Assembly: GCF_016862075.1 (NCBI RefSeq)
Contig: NZ_BOMG01000044.1
Coordinates: 239,154 to 303,153, forward strand
Length of the DNA stretch: 64,000 nt
Direction: 5' to 3'
From: Actinoplanes couchii
GTDB taxonomy: Bacteria > Actinomycetota > Actinomycetes > Mycobacteriales > Micromonosporaceae
Each line of letters starts with the position of its first letter. Positions within the stretch are counted from its first letter, which is position 1. The notes under the pieces are model-generated. The model had not been told where the DNA came from. It did no database searches and was given only the letters and a program-made list of their open reading frames with translations. Shown piece after piece: positions 7,642 to 14,993 of the stretch. The position numbers were made by a program, and so were the translations under genes.

Positions 7642-10527
7642 TCAGCTGCAGCCGGAGGTGGAGCCGCAGCCCTCGCAGACGTAGCAGCTTCCGGCCCGGC
7701 GCATCTTCGTGCCGCAGGTGAAGCAGAGCGGCGCGTCCGACGCGTGGCCGGTCTTCAGTTCCAGCAACTCGGTCGAGGAACCCACGGTGACCGGGGTCGC
7801 CGCGGCCTTGACCTCGGCCACCGTGACGGTCGCCGACGGCGCCGACGCGATGACGACCTGGGCCTGGGCGGCCTGGGCCGCTTCGGTGGCCGCTTCCGCG
7901 GCGGCTTCGGCGGCCGCCTGCGCGGTGCGCTCCTTGGCCGTGAAGATGCCCAGCTCGGCCCGGGTCTCGTAGGGCAGGAAGTCCAGCGCCAGGCGACGGA
8001 AGATGTAGTCCATCACCGAGGTCGCCATGCGCACGTCCGGGTCGTCGGTCATGCCGGCCGGCTCGAAGCGCATGTTGGTGAACTTGCTGACGAACGTCTC
8101 GAGCGGAACGCCGTACTGGAGCCCTATCGAGATGGCGACCGAGAAGGCGTCCATGACACCGGCCAGGGTGGAACCCTGCTTCGACATCTTGAGGAAGACC
8201 TCACCGAGACCGTCGTCCGGGTAGGACGAGGCGGTCAGGTAGCCCTTGGCGCCGGCCACCGAGAACGACACCGTCTCCGAGGCGCGCTTCTTCGGCAGGC
8301 GCTTGCGGATCGAGCGGTACTCGACGACCTTCTCGATGATCTTCTCGACGTCCGCCGCCGGAATGGCCGCCGGCTCGACGACGTCGGTCTTCTTCTTGGC
8401 GGCCGACAGCGGCTGGCCGACCTTGCAGTTGTCGCGGTAGATCGCGAGCGCCTTCAGGCCCAGCTTCCAGCCCTGGTAGTGCACCTCCTCGATCTCCTCG
8501 ACGGTCGCCGTCTCCGGCATGTTGACCGTCTTGGAGATGGCGCCGGAGATGAACGGCTGCACGGCGGCCATCATCTTGACGTGGCCGAGCGGCGAGATCA
8601 CCCGGTCACCCATGGCGCAGTCGAAGATCGCGTAGTGCTCGGTCTTGAGACCGGGCGCGTCGACCACGTTGCCGTTCTCGGCGATGTGCTCGACGATCGC
8701 CTCGACCTGCTCCTCGGGGTAGCCGATGCTGCGCAGCGCCCGCGGGACCGTCTGGTTGACGATCTGCATGGAGCCGCCGCCGACCAGCTTCTTGAACTTG
8801 ACCAGGGCCAGGTCGGGCTCGATGCCGGTGGTGTCGCAGTCCATCATCAGGCCGATGGTGCCGGTCGGGGCGAGGACGGAGGCCTGGGCGTTGCGCCAGC
8901 CGTTCTTCGCGCCGATCTTGTTACCGCTCTGCCACTGCCGGGTCGCCTCACGGAGGATCTCGGTGGCGACGGCACCCTGCGGGCGGACCTCGTCGTTGGC
9001 GGCGGCGTGCTTGCGCATGACGCGCTGGTGCGCCTCGGCGTTACGGGCGTAACCGTCGTACGCGCCGACGACACCGGCCAGCTCGGCCGAGCGGCGGTAG
9101 GCGGTACCGGTCATCAGCGAGGTGATCGCCGCGGCGATGCCACGGCCGCCGTCGGAGTCGTACGGCAGGCCGGAGGCCATCAGCAGCGCGCCGATGTTGG
9201 CGTAGCCGATGCCGAGCTGCCGGTACGCCCGGGTGGTGATCCCGATCTTCTCGGTCGGGAAGTCGGCGAAGCAGATCGAGATGTCCATCGCGGTGATGAT
9301 GAACTCGACGCTCTTGACGAACTTCTCCACCTCGAAGCCACCGTCGGCCTTGAGGAACTTCATCAGGTTCAGCGAGGCCAGGTTGCAGGACGAGTCGTCC
9401 AGCGACATGTACTCCGAGCACGGGTTGGACGCGGTGATCCGCCCGGTCTCCGGGTTGGTGTGCCAGTCGTTGATCGTGTCGTCGTACTGCAGGCCCGGGT
9501 CGGCGCACTCCCACGCGGCCTGGGCGATGCCGCGGAACAGCCTCTTGGCGTCGATGGTCTCGATGACCTCGCCGTTGAGCCGGCCACGGAGCCCGAACTC
9601 GGTGCCTTCTTCGTACGCCCGCATGAACTCGTCGCTGACCCGCACCGAGTTGTTGGCGTTCTGGTACTGCACGCTGACGATGTCGGCGCCGCCCAGGTCC
9701 ATGTCGAAGCCGGCGTCCCGCAGCGCGCGGATCTTGTCCTCCTCGCGCGCCTTGGTCGCGACGAACTCCTCGATGTCCGGGTGGTCCACGTCGAGGATGA
9801 CCATCTTGGCGGCCCGCCGGGTGGCGCCACCGGACTTGATGGTGCCCGCGCTGGCGTCCGCGCCCCGCATGAAGCTGACCGGGCCGCTGGCGGTGCCGCC
9901 GGAGGTGAGCAGCTCCTTGGAGGAGCGGATCCGGGATAGGTTGACGCCGGAGCCGGAGCCGCCCTTGAAGATCAGCCCCTCTTCCTTGTACCAGTCCAGG
10001 ATCGCGTCCATCGAGTCGTCGACGGAGAGGATGAAGCACGCACTGACCTGCTGCGGCGACGACGTGCCGACGTTGAACCAGACCGGCGAGTTGAAGCTGA
10101 ACACCTGGTGCAGCAGCATCCAGGTCAGTTCGTGGTCGAACAGTTCGGCGTCCGAGGCGGTGGCGAAGTAGCCATACTCCTCACCCGCCTTGCGGTAGGT
10201 CTGTACCACCCGGTCGATGAGCTGCTTGAGCGACCACTCCCGCTCAGGTGTGCCCACCGCACCCCGGAAATACTTGGTCGTGACGATGTTCGCCGCGTTC
10301 ACGCTCCAGAACGCCGGATACTCCACGCCCCGCTGCTCGAAGTTGATCGAGCCGTCCCGCCAGTTCGTCATGACGACGTCGCGGCGTTCCCATTCCACCT
10401 CGTCATACGGATGAACGCCCTCGGTCGTCCAGACCCGCTCCACCCGCAGCCCCCCGGCCGCAGCGCCGTTGCCGCCGCCGTTGTTCCGGCTGCGCTGGCG
10501 ACCTGCAGTGATGCCGTCTCCGGCCAT
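7642..10527 (-). CDS. nrdJ: Vitamin B12-dependent (class II) ribonucleotide reductase
   Basis: A 961-residue protein, the normal size for actinobacterial NrdJ. Active-site features are visible: SACFILSVDD (first redox Cys), NPCSEY (radical Cys and Glu), SCNLASLNL, and APTGTIGLMMDCDTTG. An Ala-rich linker near residues 870-920 leads to a C-terminal CFTCGTKM/CYVCEGCG zinc-ribbon-like tail carrying the shuttle cysteines. It makes dNTPs from NTPs using adenosylcobalamin, so it works with or without oxygen. The regulator nrdR lies 54 bp upstream on the same strand, as in Streptomyces. No cobalamin riboswitch was recognised in the 54-bp gap. Confidence 0.97.
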   Translation of the reverse strand: MAGDGITAGRQRSRNNGGGNGAAAGGLRVERVWTTEGVHPYDEVEWERRDVVMTNWRDGSINFEQRGVEYPAFWSVNAANIVTTKYFRGAVGTPEREWSLKQLIDRVVQTYRKAGEEYGYFATASDAELFDHELTWMLLHQVFSFNSPVWFNVGTSSPQQVSACFILSVDDSMDAILDWYKEEGLIFKGGSGSGVNLSRIRSSKELLTSGGTASGPVSFMRGADASAGTIKSGGATRRAAKMVILDVDHPDIEEFVATKAREEDKIRALRDAGFDMDLGGADIVSVQYQNANNSVRVSDEFMRAYEEGTEFGLRGRLNGEVIETIDAKRLFRGIAQAAWECADPGLQYDDTINDWHTNPETGRITASNPCSEYMSLDDSSCNLASLNLMKFLKADGGFEVEKFVKSVEFIITAMDISICFADFPTEKIGITTRAYRQLGIGYANIGALLMASGLPYDSDGGRGIAAAITSLMTGTAYRRSAELAGVVGAYDGYARNAEAHQRVMRKHAAANDEVRPQGAVATEILREATRQWQSGNKIGAKNGWRNAQASVLAPTGTIGLMMDCDTTGIEPDLALVKFKKLVGGGSMQIVNQTVPRALRSIGYPEEQVEAIVEHIAENGNVVDAPGLKTEHYAIFDCAMGDRVISPLGHVKMMAAVQPFISGAISKTVNMPETATVEEIEEVHYQGWKLGLKALAIYRDNCKVGQPLSAAKKKTDVVEPAAIPAADVEKIIEKVVEYRSIRKRLPKKRASETVSFSVAGAKGYLTASSYPDDGLGEVFLKMSKQGSTLAGVMDAFSVAISIGLQYGVPLETFVSKFTNMRFEPAGMTDDPDVRMATSVMDYIFRRLALDFLPYETRAELGIFTAKERTAQAAAEAAAEAATEAAQAAQAQVVIASAPSATVTVAEVKAAATPVTVGSSTELLELKTGHASDAPLCFTCGTKMRRAGSCYVCEGCGSTSGCS

Positions 10528-10581
10528 ATGGATGTGCTCCCCCTCGTAGGTACCGCTACTGAACGTGTCGGTAAGAAGTGC

Positions 10582-11100
10582 TCAGCCGTTGAGCTTGGGT
10601 GCGCGTCCCCCGGACCGTGGCGCGACGGGGTGTCGCGTCCCGGTTTCCCGGACGGGGGCGGCGTCGCGCAGCGCGGCGATCTCCTTCTCGAATTCGTCGA
10701 GAGAGTCGAACGACTTGTACACGCTGGCGAACCGGAGATAAGCCACCTGGTCCAGCTCACGCAGAGGGGTGAGGATCGCCAGTCCCACCTCGTGGCTGGG
10801 GATCTCGGCGGCGCCCTTGGCCCGGACTGCCTCCTCGACCCGCTGCGCGAGCACAGCGATCGAGTCCTCGTCGACCGGACGGCCCTGACAGGCCTTGCGA
10901 ACACCACTCATGATCTTGGTACGGCTGAAGGGCTCGGTGACACCGCTGCGCTTGACCACGGCGAGGACGGCCTCCTCGACGGTGGTGAACCGCTTGCCGC
11001 ACTCGGTGCACGAACGACGGCGACGGATCAGCTGACCGTCGTCGGCCTCACGCGAGTCGACCACGCGTGAATCAGCGTGCCGACAGTACGGACAGCGCAC
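10582..11100 (-). CDS. nrdR: Ribonucleotide reductase repressor NrdR
   Basis: A 172-residue protein. The N-terminal zinc ribbon (MRCPYCRH...CTECGKRF) is followed by an ATP-cone (VVKRSGVTEPFSRTKIMSGVRKAC, about 48-138) and a variable basic tail of about 25 residues. NrdR senses ATP/dATP and represses ribonucleotide reductase genes. The GTG start at 11100 follows GAGGGAG. It is the first gene of the nrdR-nrdJ pair. The region upstream of it carries DnaA-box-like and NrdR-box-like sequences, listed separately. Confidence 0.97.
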   Translation of the reverse strand: MRCPYCRHADSRVVDSREADDGQLIRRRRSCTECGKRFTTVEEAVLAVVKRSGVTEPFSRTKIMSGVRKACQGRPVDEDSIAVLAQRVEEAVRAKGAAEIPSHEVGLAILTPLRELDQVAYLRFASVYKSFDSLDEFEKEIAALRDAAPVRETGTRHPVAPRSGGRAPKLNG

Positions 11101-11184
11101 CGCGAATCTCCCTCCGGCACCTTCTCAACCGGCTCCGGGCATGCCGAAACGCAGCGGAACCGATGTCGGAACAATCGGCAGCGC

Positions 11185-11235
11185 TGTGGATGACATGTGG
11201 ATAACCAGGAAGAAGGAAACCCAACCTGTGGATGA
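11185..11235. promoter_or_regulatory. Three DnaA-box-like 9-mers upstream of nrdR
   Basis: TGTGGATGA (11185-11193), TGTGGATAA (11196-11204) and TGTGGATGA (11227-11235) lie in the same orientation, 85-135 bp before nrdR. The middle one is the exact complement of the classic TTATCCACA box; the others differ at one base. DnaA is known to control nrd genes in E. coli. Binding here is inferred. Confidence 0.4.
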
Positions 11236-11250
11236 CTTACATCCGTGTGA

Positions 11251-11266
11251 CCACTAGATGTTGGGG
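11251..11266. promoter_or_regulatory. Possible NrdR box
   Basis: CCACTAGATGTTGGGG keeps the C-w-A-n-A-T-n-T-w-G core of the 16-bp NrdR consensus and lies about 150 bp before nrdR. NrdR boxes normally come in pairs 31-32 bp apart. The partner position here (about 11220-11235) is a poor match and overlaps a DnaA-like box, so the assignment is weak. Confidence 0.3.
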
Positions 11267-11441
11267 TAGACGCTAGGCCTCGCCGGACGCCGATGCAAGC
11301 TCAGCAACGTGCCGACGCGCCGTATTTTCCACCTCACCACCAGCGGTGATGTCACGATCACGCGGAGCGGCCGGATCGGGCGGCTCGACGCGCCGGAGAA
11401 TCGGACGGCACACCCGTCGGAGATCAAAAACAGGGCGGGAA

Positions 11442-11579
11442 TCAGCCCTGGATAGCAGTCGTGAAGAGGATGACACTGGCCATGACCGAGGTCATCAGGA
11501 ACAGACCGAGCAGCACCACACGACCACGCCGGGTGAGGCGCAACGAGGGCTCGGCGTGTCGAGCACCACTGACCGTCAT
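11442..11579 (-). CDS. 45-residue single-pass membrane peptide divergent from lexA
   Basis: The ORF starts at ATG 11579 with AAAGGGG 7 nt upstream and encodes 45 residues. A basic N-terminus (LRLTRRGR) precedes one hydrophobic helix (VVLLGLFLMTSV through SVILF), and the product ends in TTAIQG. Mycobacteria and corynebacteria place a membrane-anchored, SOS-induced division suppressor (ChiZ/Rv2719c, DivS) between lexA and nrdR. This gene sits in the same slot and keeps an equivalent N-terminal anchor but has no LysM domain, and none was found downstream in other frames. LexA-box-like sites lie in the shared upstream region. It may be a shortened division inhibitor; this is inference. Confidence 0.65.
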   Translation of the reverse strand: MTVSGARHAEPSLRLTRRGRVVLLGLFLMTSVMASVILFTTAIQG

Positions 11580-11599
11580 GTCTAACCCCTTTCGGACAC

Positions 11600-11615
11600 G
11601 CGTTCTATAGAACGC
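11600..11615. promoter_or_regulatory. 16-bp perfect palindrome upstream of the small membrane peptide
   Basis: GCGTTCTATAGAACGC is a perfect palindrome 20 bp before the start of the 45-residue ORF. Its half-sites (GTTC...GAAC) are inverted relative to the actinobacterial LexA box (GAAC...GTTC), so it is probably not a canonical LexA site. It contains a TATAGA-like core that could also serve as a -10 element. Confidence 0.4.
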
Positions 11616-11632
11616 CCGTACGACGGTCTATC

Positions 11633-11646
11633 AGAACACGAGTACG
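11633..11646. promoter_or_regulatory. LexA-box-like site, peptide-proximal
   Basis: AGAACACGAGTACG has the GAAC-N4-GTnC spacing of the actinobacterial SOS box with two mismatches. It is nearer the 45-residue ORF than lexA. Confidence 0.4.
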
Positions 11647-11683
11647 GAAGTCGAGCTTTTCGGCGCGACACGCCGGGAAAATC

Positions 11684-11699
11684 TCGTACAGATGTTTGA
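11684..11699. promoter_or_regulatory. LexA (SOS) box of the lexA divergon
   Basis: TCGTACAGATGTTTGA matches TCGAAC-N4-GTTyGA at all but one position outside the spacer. It lies about 130 bp before the lexA start, the usual place for autoregulation. Confidence 0.6.
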
Positions 11700-11829
11700 A
11701 TATGTCGGACCTGCACACTAGGTTTTCCGTGAAGAGGGGTCAGCCGGACCGGTCGCCATCCCCACGGCGCCGCCCGGCTCCGCGACGCACCACGTGCCGA
11801 CCAGGCACTGGCCGACAGGGAGGGCGGAC

Positions 11830-12606
11830 GTGTCGACCGACGACCGGACGAGTCAGCAGCATCAGATCAGGAAGCCCGAGACCGCCCGCAGGCGCACCAC
11901 GACGAGCCGGCCCCGCGCGGGCGACGCGCCGCAGTTGCGCTCGGTCACACCGGTCGGCAACGTCCCCGAGGTGGTCGCGACCGACCTCACCGCCCGCCAG
12001 CGCCGGATCCTCGAGTTCATCCGCGACTGGGTGGAGAAGTATGGGTACCCACCGAGCGTCCGCGAGATCGGCGAGGCGGTCGGCCTGGTCTCCCCCTCCA
12101 GCGTGGCTTACCAGCTGAAGGCCCTGGAGACCAAGGGTTACCTCCGCCGCGACCCGAACCGGCCGCGCGCGGTGGACGTGCGCGCGCCCAGCGAGATGGT
12201 CGACGACGAGACGCTGCGGGCCGCCCGGCCCCAGCCGGCCTACGTGCCGCTCCTCGGCCGGATCGCCGCCGGTGGGCCGATCCTCGCCGAGCAGTCGGTG
12301 GAGGAGTTCTTCCCGCTGCCGCGTGAGCTGGTCGGCGAGGGCGACGTCTTCATGCTCGAGGTCAAGGGCGACTCGATGATCGACGCGGCGATCTGCAACG
12401 GCGACTGGGTGGTGGTCCGCCAGCAGCCCAACGCCGAGGTCGGCGACATAGTGGCCGCGATGATCGACGGCGAGGCGACGGTGAAGAGCTACCGCCAGCG
12501 CGACGGGCACGTCTGGCTGATGCCGGCCAACCCGGCCTTCGACCCGATCCCCGGCGACGACGCCACCATCATGGGCCGGGTCGTGGCGGTGCTCCGCCGC
12601 GTCTGA
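11830..12606 (+). CDS. lexA: SOS repressor LexA
   Basis: A 258-residue protein. A disordered N-terminal extension of about 50 residues precedes the winged HTH (LTARQRRILEFIRDW, PSVREIGEAVGLVSPSSV). The cleavage site Ala-Gly is in RIAAGG, the catalytic Ser in KGDSMID and the catalytic Lys in ATVKSY. RecA filaments trigger its self-cleavage, which derepresses DNA-repair genes. The GTG at 11830 has GGGAGG 7 nt upstream; a longer in-frame start at 11794 is less likely. It diverges from the nrdR-side genes, and the promoter region holds LexA-box-like sites. Confidence 0.97.
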   Translation: MSTDDRTSQQHQIRKPETARRRTTTSRPRAGDAPQLRSVTPVGNVPEVVATDLTARQRRILEFIRDWVEKYGYPPSVREIGEAVGLVSPSSVAYQLKALETKGYLRRDPNRPRAVDVRAPSEMVDDETLRAARPQPAYVPLLGRIAAGGPILAEQSVEEFFPLPRELVGEGDVFMLEVKGDSMIDAAICNGDWVVVRQQPNAEVGDIVAAMIDGEATVKSYRQRDGHVWLMPANPAFDPIPGDDATIMGRVVAVLRRV

Positions 12607-12653
12607 GCGGTGCTCCGCCGGGCCTGAACAGTGCTCCACCGGGCCTGAACAGA

Positions 12654-12686
12654 ATCGGCCGGTTCCGCTGGGCGGAACCGGCCGAT
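12654..12686 (+). terminator. Hairpin terminator after lexA
   Basis: A perfect 15-bp stem (ATCGGCCGGTTCCGC with its complement) and a 3-nt loop lie 47 bp after the lexA stop. Two near-copies of GTGCTCCRCCGGGCCTGAAC lie between the stop codon and the hairpin. Confidence 0.75.
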
Positions 12687-12840
12687 CAAAACCTTGCTGC
12701 GGTACGTGGGACAGGCTCAGCCCGAACCCCGGTCGCCCGCGCCGTCCCCGGTCGGGACCTCGGCCACGCCGTCGAAGGACGCCCGAAATCCGGTCAACCG
12801 CGACGGGAGCTACGAGATCCCGCTGGCCGCGCACCCGGGA

Positions 12841-12935
12841 TGAGGATCAGCGACACACCGGGCTGAGGATCAGCGACCCGGTGTGAGGATCAGCGACCCG
12901 GTGTGAGGATCAGCGACCCGGTGTGAGGATCAGCG
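12841..12935. repeat. 20-bp tandem repeat running into the end of the propeller gene
   Basis: TGAGGATCAGCGACCCGGTG recurs at 12864, 12884 and 12904, with partial or divergent copies at 12841 and 12924. The last copy contains the TGA stop codon of the leftward propeller-protein gene, so repeat expansion has created or moved its 3' end. Nothing else is seen between 12687 and 12840. Confidence 0.85.
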
Positions 12936-14792
12936 ACCGCCGCCACCATAGACGCCACCGCCACCGCCGCCCTGCTGCGGACCACGCGGACCCTGCCCGT
13001 TGCCACCGCGCGGCGGGCCCTGCTGCGGCCCACGGCCGGACTGCTGCGGACCACGCGGCCCACCGCCCCCGCCACCCTGCTGCGGGCGCTGCCCACCACC
13101 CTGCTGAGGCCGCTGACCGCCACCCTGCTGAGGCCGCTGACCGCCACCGCCGCCCTGCTGCGGACCGCGAGGCTGCCCCTGCTGGGGACCACGCTGCCCA
13201 CCGCCCTGCTGCGGGGCACGCCCCGGTTGTCCCTGCTGCGGGCCACGCGGCGGCTGTCCGGCCGGACGACCACCCTGGCCGCCACCACCCTGCTGCGGAC
13301 CACGCGGCGGCTGCTGCGGACCACGCGGGCCACCGCCCCCGCCACCCTGCTGCGGGCGCTGCCCACCACCCTGCTGGGGCCGCTGGCCACCGCCCTGCTG
13401 CGGACCACGCGGCGGCTGCCCCTGCTGGGGACCACGCTGCTGACCGCCCTGACCACCCTGGCCGCCGTAGACCGGGCCGCCGGCACGCTGCTGGCCACCG
13501 GCCGCCGGGCCGGACTTGGCCCCGTAGACCGGACCACCGCCGCCACCGCCACCACCGCCGTTGGCGGGCCGGAACGCCGCGGCGCGCTGCGGCGCCCCGC
13601 CGACCCCGATCAGCTCGGTCTCCGGGTCGCCGGTGTCGATCCCGCCGGACGGGGCCCGGTCGGAGGCGGTCGCGGTCTTGGCGGGCGGCGGCGACTTGCG
13701 GAACCGCATGATGCCGAAGACACCCGCGCCGACCAGGATCAGGCCGAACAGGCCGACACCACCGACCGCGTAGGCCAGGTTGTCGGGATCCAGGTACCAC
13801 GCCGAGCCGGTGTCGGTGTTGCCGGACTTCTCCGACTTCACCGCGACCGTGGTGGCCGGCGTGTACTCCCGGATGTGGTTGGCGACGTCGGTCTTGCCGC
13901 TCATGTCGGAGACCGTGTAGAACAGCGTGCCGTCGGTGCTGTAGGCGATCGCCTCACCGAGCGGCTCGTTGGGCAGCCCGGTGGTGCGCGGCGTCTTCTT
14001 CAGCGCGCCGAGCACGTCCCCGTTGGTCACGTCCCACTCGAGCGCGTCGGTGTAGGTGCGGAGCGCCACCTTCGTCGCGCCCTGGGTGACCGCGCCACCG
14101 GTGATGGTCTTGTTGCCGATCCGGGCGACCGGGTTGCCGGCGGTCTCGGTGGCCGAGAGCTTGAGCGTCCCGACCTTCTCCATCGGCACGCCGGTCTTGT
14201 TGTTCTTCTTCAGCGCCGTGGTCGGCTTGTAGATGCCGGCGTCCGCGCCGATCTCCTTGGTCACGATGAGCGGCGTGCCGTCACCGTCGAAGATCAGGGC
14301 CTCGGCGTCGTGCTTGTCGCCGGACGGGTAGGAGAGCCGGTGGACGACCGCGTCCTCGGAACCGTCGACCGGCAGGCTCCACAGCGCGACGGTCGGGCGG
14401 GTGCTCGGCGGCGACGAGCGGACCCCGTTGTCACCGGTGTCGGCAATCCAGAGGGTCTTGCCGTCCGGCGAGAGGACGATGTCCTCCGGGTCGGCCGGGC
14501 CGGCGCCGCTGAACTTCCGCTCGTCGACCTTCTTGCACTCGCGGTTGAGGAAGTAGATCTTGGCGTTGCTGTTGTCCTCTTTACCGTCGTTGACGGTGGC
14601 GAAGCCGTTCTTGAGAGCCGCGAGACCGGAGAGCTCGGTCATCTCCTCGTCAGCGATCTTGCAAAGCTTCTTACCGGGCGTGGATTTCGCGCTCACGGTC
14701 GGTGCCGGTGTCGGATCGTCGGCCGACGCGCTGGAGGATCCGACCAGAATCAGACCCATGGCCGCCATGACCGGGAACACGAGACGCCGCAT
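12930..14792 (-). CDS. Membrane-anchored beta-propeller-like protein with Gly/Gln/Pro-rich cytoplasmic tail
   Basis: A 620-residue protein. A Sec signal peptide (RRLVFPVMAAMGLILVGSSS) is followed by an extracytoplasmic domain of about 290 residues with propeller-like motifs (DPEDIVLSPDGKTLWIADTGD, HDAEALIFDGDGTPLIVTKE, GEAIAYSTDGTLFYTVSD). This resembles the SdiA-regulated/esterase-like propeller group. One transmembrane helix (about 337-360) leads to a cytoplasmic tail of about 260 residues made almost only of G, Q, P and R, with RGPQQG / QRPQQGGG repeats. The ATG at 14792 is chosen because the signal peptide begins there. Function unknown. A tail like this is typical of disordered, self-associating proteins. 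Confidence 0.75.
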   Translation of the reverse strand: MRRLVFPVMAAMGLILVGSSSASADDPTPAPTVSAKSTPGKKLCKIADEEMTELSGLAALKNGFATVNDGKEDNSNAKIYFLNRECKKVDERKFSGAGPADPEDIVLSPDGKTLWIADTGDNGVRSSPPSTRPTVALWSLPVDGSEDAVVHRLSYPSGDKHDAEALIFDGDGTPLIVTKEIGADAGIYKPTTALKKNNKTGVPMEKVGTLKLSATETAGNPVARIGNKTITGGAVTQGATKVALRTYTDALEWDVTNGDVLGALKKTPRTTGLPNEPLGEAIAYSTDGTLFYTVSDMSGKTDVANHIREYTPATTVAVKSEKSGNTDTGSAWYLDPDNLAYAVGGVGLFGLILVGAGVFGIMRFRKSPPPAKTATASDRAPSGGIDTGDPETELIGVGGAPQRAAAFRPANGGGGGGGGGPVYGAKSGPAAGGQQRAGGPVYGGQGGQGGQQRGPQQGQPPRGPQQGGGQRPQQGGGQRPQQGGGGGGPRGPQQPPRGPQQGGGGQGGRPAGQPPRGPQQGQPGRAPQQGGGQRGPQQGQPRGPQQGGGGGQRPQQGGGQRPQQGGGQRPQQGGGGGGPRGPQQSGRGPQQGPPRGGNGQGPRGPQQGGGGGGVYGGGGR

Positions 14793-14953
14793 CCGCACAG
14801 TGTCGCACGCGACGTCCGCTCCCGGTATTACGTGTGGATCAACGATGCCCGGACCGTCCGTGAAATCCGAATTGTTTTCTCTTACCTCACGCCACCCGGT
14901 CATCGATCCGTGCCGGACGGTCACCGGAGGACAACCAGCAGGTCGGAGCACCT

Positions 14954-14987
14954 TCATGGGTACGGCCTACCCGGGCCGTACCCATGA
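14954..14987 (-). terminator. Terminator of hflX
   Basis: A perfect 14-bp stem (TCATGGGTACGGCC and complement) with a 6-nt loop starts 6 bp beyond the hflX stop on the minus strand. Confidence 0.7.
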
Positions 14988-14993
14988 CCGGAT

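Noticed and set aside
10528..11101. Cobalamin riboswitch for nrdR-nrdJ
   Set aside because: The nrdR-nrdJ gap is 54 bp and the upstream region lacks the B12-box and the space for a riboswitch fold.
11185..11235. Chromosomal origin of replication
   Set aside because: Only three DnaA-like boxes, no AT-rich unwinding element and no dnaA/dnaN nearby.
12907..14987. Plus-strand ORFs opposite the propeller gene
   Set aside because: They are Thr/Ala/Arg-rich mirrors of the Gly/Gln/Pro repeats; the minus-strand protein has signal peptide, propeller motifs and a membrane helix in correct order.
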